Shown piece after piece: positions 19,923-30,999 of a DNA stretch of 64,000 bases (position 1 is the first letter of the stretch; the number at the start of each line of letters is the position of its first letter). Below the pieces are notes generated by a model. That model did not search any database. It was not told the DNA's origin and saw only the letters and a program-made list of their open reading frames with translations. A program made the position numbers and the translations under genes. The stretch comes from Siphonodentalium dalli (lineage: Eukaryota > Mollusca > Scaphopoda > Gadilida > Siphonodentaliidae): positions 196,398,935 to 196,462,934 of the forward strand of contig CP136061.1 in assembly GCA_032622095.1 (NCBI GenBank), given 5' to 3'.

Positions 19923-20583
19923 GTGATTTCCCCAAAAAGCTCGGCTCGCACAGGTTTTTGTCTGGTTTGTCTCAGTTTCATTATTGCTTTATGTTAGTGT
20001 ATCTCATGGTTCGATAATGGTTGACAGAGTTCATGCATGGCCATGCACGCAGATCTTCTGGAACTGCAATTTACGACCAAACCGCAATGCATTATATGTG
20101 GTATTTATTACATAGAACAATTAAATGATAGCTATAATATATGAGCAAACGTTAACGTAATTTGCGAGCACGATTTTCATTGTTATGAGGTTAGTGGAAG
20201 AGGTGTGTATCGTTTGGATGATTTGGCAAATAATATTTTAAGTTACATAATTATCAATGTTATATAATCTACACATAGATGTGTTCGGGTATTTGAGTTT
20301 CGACAGGCAGGTGTTGGCCTAATATATAGCAAAACCTCACATAATGCTTATGTTTTCACAATGATTCATTTATTTCATAAACATATGTTTTTGCAACCTG
20401 AACATTTTCATATTACCACGATTTAGAGAAATAAGCCTCTTTCCACCCTTACTTGAGTTAGATCTTGCCTAAATTTGACCCTCAATTGTAAAATATGCGT
20501 TTGTGGATTTCAACTGAAATCCACGAAAAGAACTAACATTGAACATACATGTACTTTGACAGTAATGCGGTCACAACAATCAT
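19923..20583. other. No recognised gene
   Basis: AT-rich stretch between the dispersed repeat and the outer end of the large inverted repeat. Nothing supportable was found. Confidence 0.3.
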
Positions 20584-20819
20584 ATATGGCAGGGAATGTG
20601 AGCAGAATAAAACAGGGTCACCATTTTCGTTTCACGTAGAGGCCCTTGAAACAAGTGGAAACAAGTGGAAACAGACATCCCGCCCTGTGAAATTTTCATT
20701 GCAGTCCGTTTCAGAGTCAGTTTAGAAATCATCCTTTTCAACTTTCAGACCATGCTTGGTATTCCGTGCATTTGATGTTCACTCACAGTATACAAAATGG
20801 TGGATTTGTTTGTTTAAAT

Positions 20820-22745
20820 TGTTTTTTATTTTTCTGATACGATGGAAACAGATGAAACAGAGGAAACAAACCATTCCCGAACAATATTAAGAGTCGGGAA
20901 CAATTTTATTTCAAGTTGATTCAGTGGAAACATCACGAAACAAGCTGGGACAGTGGTTACACTATATATTTTTATTTAATTTTGTTTTTTGTTTTTTTTC
21001 TGATACGATGGAAACAGATGAAACAGAGGAAACAAACCATTCCCGAACAATATTAAGAGTCGGGAACAATTTTATTTCAAGTTGATTCAGTGGAAACATC
21101 ACGAAACAAGCTGGGACAGTGGTAACACTATATATTTTTATTTAATTTATATTTTTGTTTTTTTTCTTATACGATGGAAACAGATGAAACAGAGGAAACA
21201 AACCATTCCCGAACAATATTAAGACTCGGGAACAATTTTATTTCAAGTTGATTCAGTGGAAACATCACGAAACAAGCTGGGACAGTGGTTACACTATATA
21301 TTTTTATTTAATTTTGTTTTTTGTTTTTTTTCTGATACGATGGAAACAGATGAAACAGAGGAAACAAACCATTCCCGAACAATATTAAGACTCGGGAACA
21401 ATTTTATTTCAAGTTGATTCAGTGGAAACATCACGAAACAAGCTGGGACAGTGGTAACACTATATATTTTTATTTGATTTATATTTTAGTTTTTTTTCTG
21501 ATACGATGGAAACGGAGGAAAGAAACCATTCCCGAACAATATTAAGACTCGGGAACAATTTTATTTCAAGTTGATTCAGTGGAAACATCATGAAACAAGC
21601 TGGGACAGTGGTTACACTATATATTTTTATTTAATTTTGTTTTTTGTTTTTTTTCTGATACGATGGAAACAGATGAAACAGAGGAAACAAACCATTCCCG
21701 AACAATATTAAGACTCGTGAACAATTTTATTTCAAGTTGATTCAGTGGAAACATCACGAAACAAGCTGGGACAGTGGTAACGCTATATATTTTTATTTAA
21801 TTTATATTTTTGTTTTTTTTCTGATACGATGGAAACAGATGAAACAGAGGAAACAAACCATTCCCGAACAATATTAAGACTCGGGAACAATTTTATTTCA
21901 AGTTGATTCAGTGGAAACATCACGAAACAAGCTGGGACAGTGGTAACACTATATATTTTTATTTGATTTATATTTTAGTTTTTTTTCTGATACGATGGAA
22001 ACGGAGGAAACAAACCATTCCCGAACAATATTAAGACTCGGGAACAATTTTATTTCAAGTTGATTCTGTGGAAACTTCATGAAACAAGCTGGGACAGTGG
22101 TTACACTATATATTTTTATTTAATTTTTTTTCTTTTTCTGATACGATGGAAACAGATGAAACAGAGGAAACAAACCATTCCCGAACAATATTAAGACTCG
22201 GGAGCAATTGTATTTCAAGTTGATTCAGTGGAAACATCACGAAACAAATTGGGACAGTGGTAACACTATATATTTTTATTTAATTTTTTTTTCTTTTTTT
22301 TTTCTGATACGATGGAAACAGAGGAAACAGAGGAAACAAACCATTCCCGAACAATATTAAGACTCGGGAGCAATTTTATTTCAAGTTGATTCAGTGGAAA
22401 CATCACGAAACAAACTGGGACAGTGGTAACACTATATATTTTTATTTAATTTATTTTTTTGTTTTTTTTCTTCTGAAACGATGGAAACAGGAAACAAACC
22501 ATTCCCGAACAATATTAAGACTCGGAAGCAATTTTATTTCAAGTTGATTCCGTGGAAACATCACAAAACAAACTAGGACAGCTGGTTACAAGTTATATAT
22601 TTTTATTTAATTAATTTTTTTCTGAAACGATGGAAACGCTGGAAACAAACCATTCCCTATATAAAATATTGAGACTCAGGAGCAATTTTATTTCAAGTTG
22701 ATTCAATGGAAACATCACAAAACAAACTGGGACAATGGTTACACT
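20820..22745. repeat. 166-bp minisatellite, left array, about 12 units
   Basis: Units begin near GATACGATGGAAACAGATGA at 20836, 21002, 21167, 21333, 21500, 21656, 21823, 21988, 22139, 22307, 22466 and 22623. Each has CATTCCCGAACAATATTAAG, TTTATTTCAAGTTGATTCAG and a poly(T) linker of variable length. Units diverge towards the inner end (about 22450-22745). Confidence 0.9.
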
Positions 22746-25124
22746 GTGCATGCCAGCAACATGATACAAACACCCTCTCTATGACTATTGCATATTGGCA
22801 CACCAAAAAGTGGCAGTGACACAAACTGTCCGAAGTGTGTACTTTACTTTCTGCTAAGGTAAACAGCAAAAATTATTGTGCTGCGAGACCTTGACACAAG
22901 ATGAATTCCCAATTACATCGTGTCCTTGTTTGTCAGAATTTATTCAGAAACATGATTTGTTCAGGTCATTAAATCATTGAAACATGCTACATCGTCAGGT
23001 GGAGGTAATATTCTCAGGGCATATCTCATCAATGAAAAATATATTCATTAAAATTTATTTGTACAAATTGTAGTCCCGGAACGAGGTGGTATTAATGAAG
23101 AAGCCATGTGATGTAGGTCTCTGTTCAATGAAACATGCTATAATTATGGCAAGCCTTAAAATAAGACGAGAATCAGCGAATCAATTCTCATAATGATTCT
23201 CTCGAAAATCTTCATTGTGTTTTATGAATTTTTTTTAAATGCATTTATTCAAATTCAATGAAGCATGCTACATACATGACTATTATAATTCAGTTATTGT
23301 GGTGGATTGACGGTAACATGGTGTGACATTGACGGCTTGGAGTTTAGGTTCAACTGAGTCGCAAAGCGACGAGGTTGAACATACGCTCCAAGCCGTCAAT
23401 GTCACACCATGTTTACCGTCAATCCACCACAATAACGTATATGTTCTGCGCACAGTCCTGGTCATTCTTAGAAATTTAACATTTAGTCCGAAGAATGATC
23501 ACCATAAAATGTCAAAATCTCCTATCGCTCTCGCCATAACGTTGTTCAACGTAAATGATGTCATGAAAAAAGCAGGCCAGCGAGAGACGATGAAACGGTT
23601 GTCTTGGTTTCCCTTATGTTGACAGCTCGAGGCGTAAACATGGGATATGTTGCACAGCTCCCTGACCAATCAACGACGCGGTTTCTTACTGGAGGCGGAA
23701 CATATGAAATTTAATTGGACAAATAATCGTTAATACATGTAATTGTAGTGGCCATTAAGGTCTTATTTTTTCTCAGTATTTCTTCTAGTCAATATTGAAG
23801 TCAATAAGCATATACCAGCAGTCCCGTACATGGCTACATACAAAAACATAAAACATTTGCATGTCAGCAGTACTGGTATAGAATTATCTATCGTTGCGCC
23901 CACAATTTATTCGACCATGTCCTGGGACACATCTTAAAATACGACAGGCAGCATCTCAGGCCAATCGGTAGAAGACGACCTGTGATATACAACACATGCC
24001 AAAGGTTATCAAGGCGCTATTTTTACTGATACAATGTGTAGAATTATTATAAGACAAATATTGTTTCAATGGCATCCGTACCAAAGCTAAATTCCACCAT
24101 TTGCCGGCTTTCTTTATATCGTTATCAGTGTCAGATGATGATATTTTCCTGCATAAGTTTGTCACCCGCAATTTTGTACCAGCTCAGTCGACTCTAAAGG
24201 GGCATGTCATAACCAATACAGAGCATTCCATATACTAGTATGCTTAGTTCAGATATGTATGAAAATTGGTACATATATGTTCACATGACCAGGGGAATAT
24301 CATGGGATAGGCACCTCTGACCTCAGATGACTACTTAAAGGGGGACTAATAAATTGCATGATCAATAAAGGGCAATTGGCAGTGACGCGTTAGATTAGAT
24401 TTCAAATTTTCCTTTAATATTAATAATAATAACCAGGTTTTATATTATTAACCAATTACTTGCTCTAACACGCTTGGTATAATATTACCCCAGTCATTTG
24501 TACAAACCAACCAATGAACTGGCTGGCTGCAGCCATTGCAGGCACTGCTCTAGTTTGATCAGAACATGCTCTGATGCTCATCAGCATGACAAGCTGACTG
24601 GTACTCTTTTAATGAATGAGTGATGCGAAGCTGACACAGTACGGGCGACTTTTCTCAAGGGTCACAGTTTTGCGCGGGTTTTGAAATAGCGAGCAAGCCG
24701 ACAATTGCATGTCGCTCAAAGCCGCCAAGCCATTGCTAAAAGGGAGAAAACTTAACAAAAGCTCTTGGGCTTGTTGTTTAATCCCTTTTCCAATCCATCA
24801 ATCATTTATCCTATTCTATTTTTATTGTCAACACTTTGTCAAATGTATATATGTTATTATGATTGGAATAAATATGTTTACACTAAGTGGAGACTCAATG
24901 ACCAGCAACAGCCTGCGAACCTATATCAATGTGTTTACAGCGTATACAAGTTTGATGCGCTAACCAACGGACCTCTTTGTTAGTAAATAGTATGGTTATA
25001 AATACCGAAGCTGTGTAAATAAAAATATATATGGTACTTCGCTTCACTCCTCTCTTTCATTTTGGCTAATGTATACGTAATACATGTACACAGAACGATC
25101 GACACAATGTGTAAATGGGTTTTT
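22746..25124. other. Non-coding interior of the left arm
   Basis: Holds the 144-bp palindrome at 23293, a copy of the 17390-type repeat near 24230-24370, and several CAATGAAACATGCTA words (near 22977, 23131 and 23260). The 60-99 codon ORFs are mirrored in the right arm but have no family resemblance. Confidence 0.4.
23293..23436. repeat. 144-bp palindrome (left copy)
   Basis: Arms of about 50 bp (GTTATTGTGGTGGATTGACG inward to CGGCTTGGAG) pair almost perfectly. The 43-bp centre is itself partly palindromic (GTTCAAC...GTTGAAC and GTCGC AAA GCGAC). It is MITE-like. The identical palindrome is at 30277-30420. Confidence 0.75.
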
Positions 25125-25655
25125 AGCTCACCTGAGACGAAGTCTCCGGTGGAGCTATAGTCATCACTCCTTGTCCGTCCGTCCGTCCGTCCGTCCGTCA
25201 AGAATCATCTTCTCCGCCAAAACTGTAAGACAGAACGGGTTCATATCTTGTCTTGTCTTCGTAAATCCCTGCGTTTATTTGTCGCAGCACCTCTGATTCG
25301 GTTGAGTCAGAGTAATTTTGATTTCTTTGATTTGTATTCTCTATATACACTGATTACATATAATCTGAATTTCATATAATGATTAAGATCGGTAAGGAAC
25401 TGGAATAATATTTGGTGTGGATGTTCACATTCAGATTTGTTCAAATGAGGTCATCAGGTCAATTAGTTGAGAAAGCAGGGCCACAACTCTTTCCCTCCAT
25501 AGTAATTCTTTTAAACATCTTCTCAAATACCATCAGGCCAAATGGGATCATATTTGGTATGAATGATCGTTGGTTGACTGGGGTTCAGATTTGTTCAAAT
25601 GAGGTCACTGGGTCAAATGTGGGTGGGGCCAGGGACATAACTAAAAATTTTTTTT
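25125..25655 (-). mobile_element. Dispersed repeat ending CTCAGGTGAGCT, copy II
   Basis: Reverse-strand copy beginning at AGCTCACCTGAGACGAAGTC, with a (GTCC)n run at 25176-25198 and two tandem internal units containing TTGTTCAAATGAGGTCA. It lies in the left arm and mirrors copy III in the right arm. Confidence 0.6.
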
Positions 25656-26139
25656 TTTAGATTAAACTCTTTAACCAAAACAGAAAAGAATAGAAAAGAA
25701 ATGATATATTAAAAAATAAATGAATATTTAAAAAAACTGGAATTGTTTTTTTTATTAAAATATTTAAAAAAAAAAAAATTGTATTTAACTCCATGGTCAA
25801 TTATATATATATATATATTGTTTAACATTTTTTGAAAATTGAAAAACTAATGCCATTACATTTCTGAAGGTTGTGCCCCCTGGCCCTTCACTCAAGTGCA
25901 CTGCTTCTGTCACCCTGGCCTGGTCCAAAAAATAAAATTTACTCAAATTCTTGACAGAATCATTAATAAGAAGCATTTACTTTGGCTGTAACTGTATGTG
26001 CTGGGTATGCCTACACAATCATGTCAAATGAAATCTTGACATTTTTATAAACATTCCTTGCAGATCTGCTAGAAGTCATTAATTCCCAATCTATCATGTA
26101 TTGTTCAAATCAGGACAAATAATAGCATGTCTGTCATTT

Positions 26140-27576
26140 GCAGAATGAGGTCCCCAGAGGGTGAATTTAGTGATACTATCCCGCACAGCGGCCTAGCATC
26201 ACCAAATTCACCCTCTTGAGACCTCATTCTGCTTAGGCCTCATCTTCTGGGAAGTATCTATTGTATCAACGTTGTTAGTTACATTTCCCTTCTAGGAAGT
26301 TTCCATATCCCCTAATTTGCAGAAGATAAATTCATAATTGAGGTGCCCAAAGGGTGAACACCACCGACTTCAACTGGGTTTTATTGATTGATTGATTGGG
26401 GTTTTATGTCGCTTTAGCCACTAAGGCCATATCACGACATTGCCAGTTTTAATGGTGGAGGAAATCCGCACACTTATGGCTAATCTAACAGTGATTTCAA
26501 TGGCTGATAAACTCGTCGACCATGTGCGGCAAACCACCGGCCATCGGCAAGTAACTGTCAACTTTCCCAGATAACGATTTCGAGTTACAAAGTCCACGAT
26601 GGAAACATGTTGATTTGAACCCTTATCGCCAGCGCTGGAAGGCGAAACGGCTTGGAGTTGTAGCCCTAACCGATTGAGCCACCGAGGCCCCGACTTCAAC
26701 TGGGGAACTTCAATCTTATCCTAGGTCTGCCATAGCAGTTGAGGGCCTTAGCAGAATGAGGTCCCCAGAGGGTGAATTTAGTGATGCTAGCCCACTGTGC
26801 GGGATAGCGTCACTAAATTCACACTCTGAGGACCTCATTCTGCAAATGACAGACACACTATTGCACTATTTCAAGGCTTGATTGTATAATACATTGTGTT
26901 GCTTGAGGCCAGGCTTGCACAATGTAGGAACAGACATGCTTTTAGTGATGCTATCCCACACAGTGGGCTAGCATCACCAAATTCACCATCTGAAGACCTC
27001 CTTCTGCTTGAGCCTCATCTTCTGGGAAGTATCTATAGTAGCAAATTTACATTGTTGTTAGTTAAATTTCCCTTCTAGGAAGTTTCCATATGCCCTAATT
27101 TGCAGAAGATAAAATTCATAATTGAGGTGCCCAATGGGTGAACACCACTGACTTCAACTGGGAACTTCAATCTTATCCTAGGTCTCCCATAGCAGTTGAG
27201 GGCCTTAGCAGAATGAGGTCCCCAGAGTGTGAATTTAGTGATGCTAGCCCACTGTGCGGGATAGCGTCACTAAATTCACCCTCTGAGGACCTCATTCTGC
27301 AAATGACAGACACACTATTGCACTATTTCAAGGCTTGATTGTATAATACATTGTGTTGCTTGAGACCAGGCATGCACAATGTAGGAACAGACATGCTTTT
27401 AGTGATGCTATCCCACACAGTGGGCTAACATCACCAAATTCACCATCTGAAGACCTCATTCTGCTTAGGCCTCATCTTCTGGGAAGTATCTATAGTAGCA
27501 AATTTACATTGTTGTTAGTTAGGCCGCTGTGCGGGATAGTATCACTAAATTCACCCTCTGGGGACCTCATTCTGCA
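26140..27576. repeat. Spacer with 93-bp palindromes in about 457-bp tandem units
   Basis: Three full palindromes of exactly 93 bp (26140-26232, 26751-26843 and 27208-27300) start GCAGAATGAGGTCC and end GGACCTCATTCTGC or a close variant. Half-copies lie near 26938-27008, 27395-27465 and 27521-27576. The segments starting at 26751 and 27208 are tandem duplicates offset by 457 bp. The innermost arm boundary of the giant inverted repeat falls inside one of these palindromes. Confidence 0.75.
26379..26690 (-). mobile_element. tRNA-derived SINE with target-site duplication
   Basis: On the minus strand it starts GGGGCCTCGGTGGCTCAATC (A-box-like TGGCTCAATCGG), has a B-box-like GGGTTCAAATC, and ends in a GGGGTTTTAT-complement tail of (CAAT)n repeats. 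A 14-bp duplication CGACTTCAACTGGG flanks it at 26365-26378 and 26691-26704. The tandem sister unit at about 27149-27162 has the same sequence without the insertion. Confidence 0.85.
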
Positions 27577-28059
27577 AATGACAGACATGCTATTATTTGT
27601 CCTGATTTGAACAATACATGATAGATTGGGAATTAATGACTTCTAGCAGATCTGCAAGGAATGTTTATAAAAATGTCAAGATTTCATTTGACATGATTGT
27701 GTAGGCATAACCAGCACATACAGTTACAGCCAAAGTAAATGCTTCTTATTAATGATTCTGTCAAGAATTTGAGTAAATTTTATTTTTTGGACCAGGCCAG
27801 GGTGGCAGAAGCAGTGCACTTGAGTGAAGGGCCAGGGGGCACAACCTTCAGAAATGTAATGGCATTAGTTTTTCAATTTTCAAAAAATGTTAAACAATAT
27901 ATATATATATATAATTGACCATGGAGTTAAATACAATTTTTTTTTTTTTTTAAATATTTTAATAAAAAAAACAATTCCAGGTTTTTTAAATATTCATTTA
28001 TTTTTTAATATATCATTTCTTTTCTATTCTTTTCTGTTTTGGTTAAAGAGTTTAATCTA

Positions 28060-28589
28060 AAAAAATTTTTTTTTTAGTTATGTCCCTGGCCCCACCCACA
28101 TTTGACCCAGTGACCTCATTTGAACAAATCTGAACCCCAGTCAACCAACGATCCTTCATACCAAATATGAACCCATTTGGCCTGATGGTATTTGAGAAGA
28201 TGTTTAAAAGAATTACTATGGAGGGAAAGAGTTGTGGCCCTACTTTCTCAACTAATTGACCTGATGACCTCATTTGAACAAATCTGAATGTGAACATCCA
28301 CACCAAATATTATTCCAGTTCCTTACCGATCTTAATCATTATATGAAATTCAGATTATATGTAATCAGTGTATATAGAGAATACAAATCAAAGAAATCAA
28401 AATTACTCTGACTCAACCGAATCAGAGGTGCTGCGACAAATAAACGCAGGGATTTACGAAGACAAGACAAGATATGAACCCGTTCCGTCTTACAGTTTTG
28501 GCGGAGAAGATGATTCTTGACGGACGGACGGACGGACGGACAAGGAGTGATGACTATAGCTCCACCGGAGACTTCGTCTCAGGTGAGCT
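28060..28589 (+). mobile_element. Dispersed repeat ending CTCAGGTGAGCT, copy III
   Basis: Right-arm partner of copy II, with a (GGAC)n run at 28520-28541 and the ending GGAGACTTCGTCTCAGGTGA. Confidence 0.6.
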
Positions 28590-30276
28590 AAAAACCCATT
28601 TACACATTGTGTCGATCGTTCTGTGTACATGTATTACGTATACATTAGCCAAAATGAAAGAGAGGAGTGAAGCGAAGTACCATATATATTTTTATTTACA
28701 CAGCTTCGGTATTTATAACCATACTATTTACTAACAAAGAGCTCCGTTGGTTAGCGCATCAAACTTGTATACGCTGTAACACATTGATATAGGTTCGCAG
28801 GCTGTTGCTGGTCATTGAGTCTCCACTTAGTGTAAACATATTTATTCCAATCATAATAACATATATACATTTGACAAAGTGTTGACAATAAAAATAGAAT
28901 AGGATAAATGATTGATGGATTGGAAAAGGGATTAAACAACAAGCCCAAGAGCTTTTGTTAAGTTTTCTCCCTTTTAGCAATGGCTTGGCGGCTTTGAGCG
29001 ACATGCAATTGTCGGCTTGCTCGCTATTTCAAAACCCGCGCAAAATTGTGACCCTTGAGAAAAGTCGCCCGTACTGTGTCAGCTTCGCATCACTCATTCA
29101 TTAAAAGAGTACCAGTCAGCTTGTCATGCTGATGAGCATCAGAGCATGTTCTGATCAAACTAGAGCAGTGCCTGCAATGGCTGCAGCCAGCCAGTTCATT
29201 GGTTGGTTTGTACAAATGACTGGGGTAATATTATACCAAGCGTGTTAGAGCAAGTAATTGGTTAATAATATAAAACCTGGTTATTATTATTAATATTAAA
29301 GGAAAATTTTAAATCTAATCTAATGCGTCACTGCCAATTGCCCTTTATTGATCATGCAATTTATTAGTCCCCCTTTAAGTAGTCATCTGAGGTCAGAGGT
29401 GCCTATCCCATGATATTCCCCTGGTCATGTGAACATATATGTACCAATTTTCATACATATCTGAACTAAGCATACTAGTATATGGAATGCTCTGTATTGG
29501 TTATGACATGCCCCTTTAGAGTCGACTGAGCTGGTACAAAATTGCGGGGGACAAACTTATGCAGGAAAATATCATCATCTGACACTGATAACGATATAAA
29601 GAAAGCCGGCAAATGGTGGAATTTAGCTTTGGTACGGATGCCATTGAAACAATATTTGTCTTATAATAATTCTACACATTGTATCAGTAAAAATAGCGCC
29701 TTGATAACCTTTGGCATGTGTTGTATATCACAGGTCGTCTTCTACCGATTGGCCTGAGATGCTGCCTGTCGTATTTTAAGATGTGTCCCAGGACATGGTC
29801 AAATAAATTGTGGGCGCAATGATAGATAATTCTATACCAGTACTGCTGACATGCAAATGTTTTATGTTTTTGTATGTAGCCATGTACGGGACTGCTGGTA
29901 TATGCTTATTGACTTCAATATTGACTAGAAGAGATACTGAGAAAAAATAAGACCTTAATGGCCACTACAATTACATGTATTAACGATTATTTGTCCAATT
30001 AAATTTCATATGTTCCGCCTCCAGTAAGAAACCGCGTCGTTGATTGGTCAGGGAGCTGTGCAACATATCCCATGTTTACGCCTCGAGCTGTCAACATAAG
30101 GGAAACCAAGACAACCGTTTCATCGTCTCTCGCTGGCCTGCTTTTTTCATGACATCATTTACGTTGAACAACGTTATGGCGAGAGCGATAGGAGATTTTG
30201 ACATTTTATGGTGATCATTCTTCGGACTAAATGTTAAATTTCTAAGAATGACCAGGACTGTGCGCAGAACATATAC

Positions 30277-30420
30277 GTTATTGTGGTGGATTGACGGTAA
30301 ACATGGTGTGACATTGACGGCTTGGAGCGTATGTTCAACCTCGTCGCTTTGCGACTCAGTTGAACCTAAACTCCAAGCCGTCAATGTCACACCATGTTAC
30401 CGTCAATCCACCACAATAAC
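30277..30420. repeat. 144-bp palindrome (right copy)
   Basis: Partner of 23293-23436 within the right arm, with the same length and the same central GTCGC/GCGAC core. Confidence 0.75.
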
Positions 30421-30999
30421 TGAATTATAATAGTCATGTATGTAGCATGCTTCATTGAATTTGAATAAATGCATTTTAAAAAAATTAAGTCATAAAACAC
30501 TGAAGATTTTCGAGAGAATCATTATGAGAATTGATTCGCTGATTCTCGTCTTATTTTAAGGCTTGCCATAATTATAGCATGTTTCATTGAACAGAGACCT
30601 ACATCACATGGCTTCTTCATTAATACCACTGTAACCTCGTTCCGGGACTACAATTTGTACAAATAAATTTTAATGAATATATTTTTCATTGATGAGATAT
30701 GCCCTGAGAATATTACCTCCACCTGACGATGTAGCATGTTTCAATGATTTAATGACCTGAACAAATCATGTTTCTGAATAAATTCTGACAAACAAGGACA
30801 CGATGTAATTGGGAATTCATCTTGTGTCAAGGTCTCGCAGCACAATAATTTTTGCTGTTTACCTTAGCAGAAAGTAAAGTACACACTTCGGACAGTTTGT
30901 GTCACTGCCACTTTTTGGTGTGCCAATATGCAATAGTCATAGAGAGGGTGTTTGTATCATGTATGGCATGCACAGTGTAACCATTGTCCCAGTTTGTTT

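Larger units (their letters stand above)
20584..26195 (+). repeat. Left arm of a giant inverted repeat (5.6 kb)
   Basis: The arm is the reverse complement of 27520-34308. Pairing is precise at many points: 23293-23436 with 30277-30420, 23323 with 30390, and 26190-26195 with 27520-27525, all about a centre near 26857. The outer end pairs 20584 with 34308; the shift comes from extra minisatellite copies on the right. About 130 bp at 20685-20815 has no partner. No large ORF is present, so this is a non-coding foldback-like structure, a segmental inverted duplication, or an assembly artefact. Confidence 0.85.

Noticed and set aside
20836-22745. CRISPR-like array
   Set aside because: The units are 166 bp, fully repeated including the linkers, with no unique spacers of constant length. 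It is a eukaryotic minisatellite.
24709-24963. ORFs mirrored in both arms of the giant inverted repeat (also 23323-23622 and 23956-24171)
   Set aside because: Mirroring follows from the duplication itself; small indels between arms shift the frames, and no family resemblance is seen.
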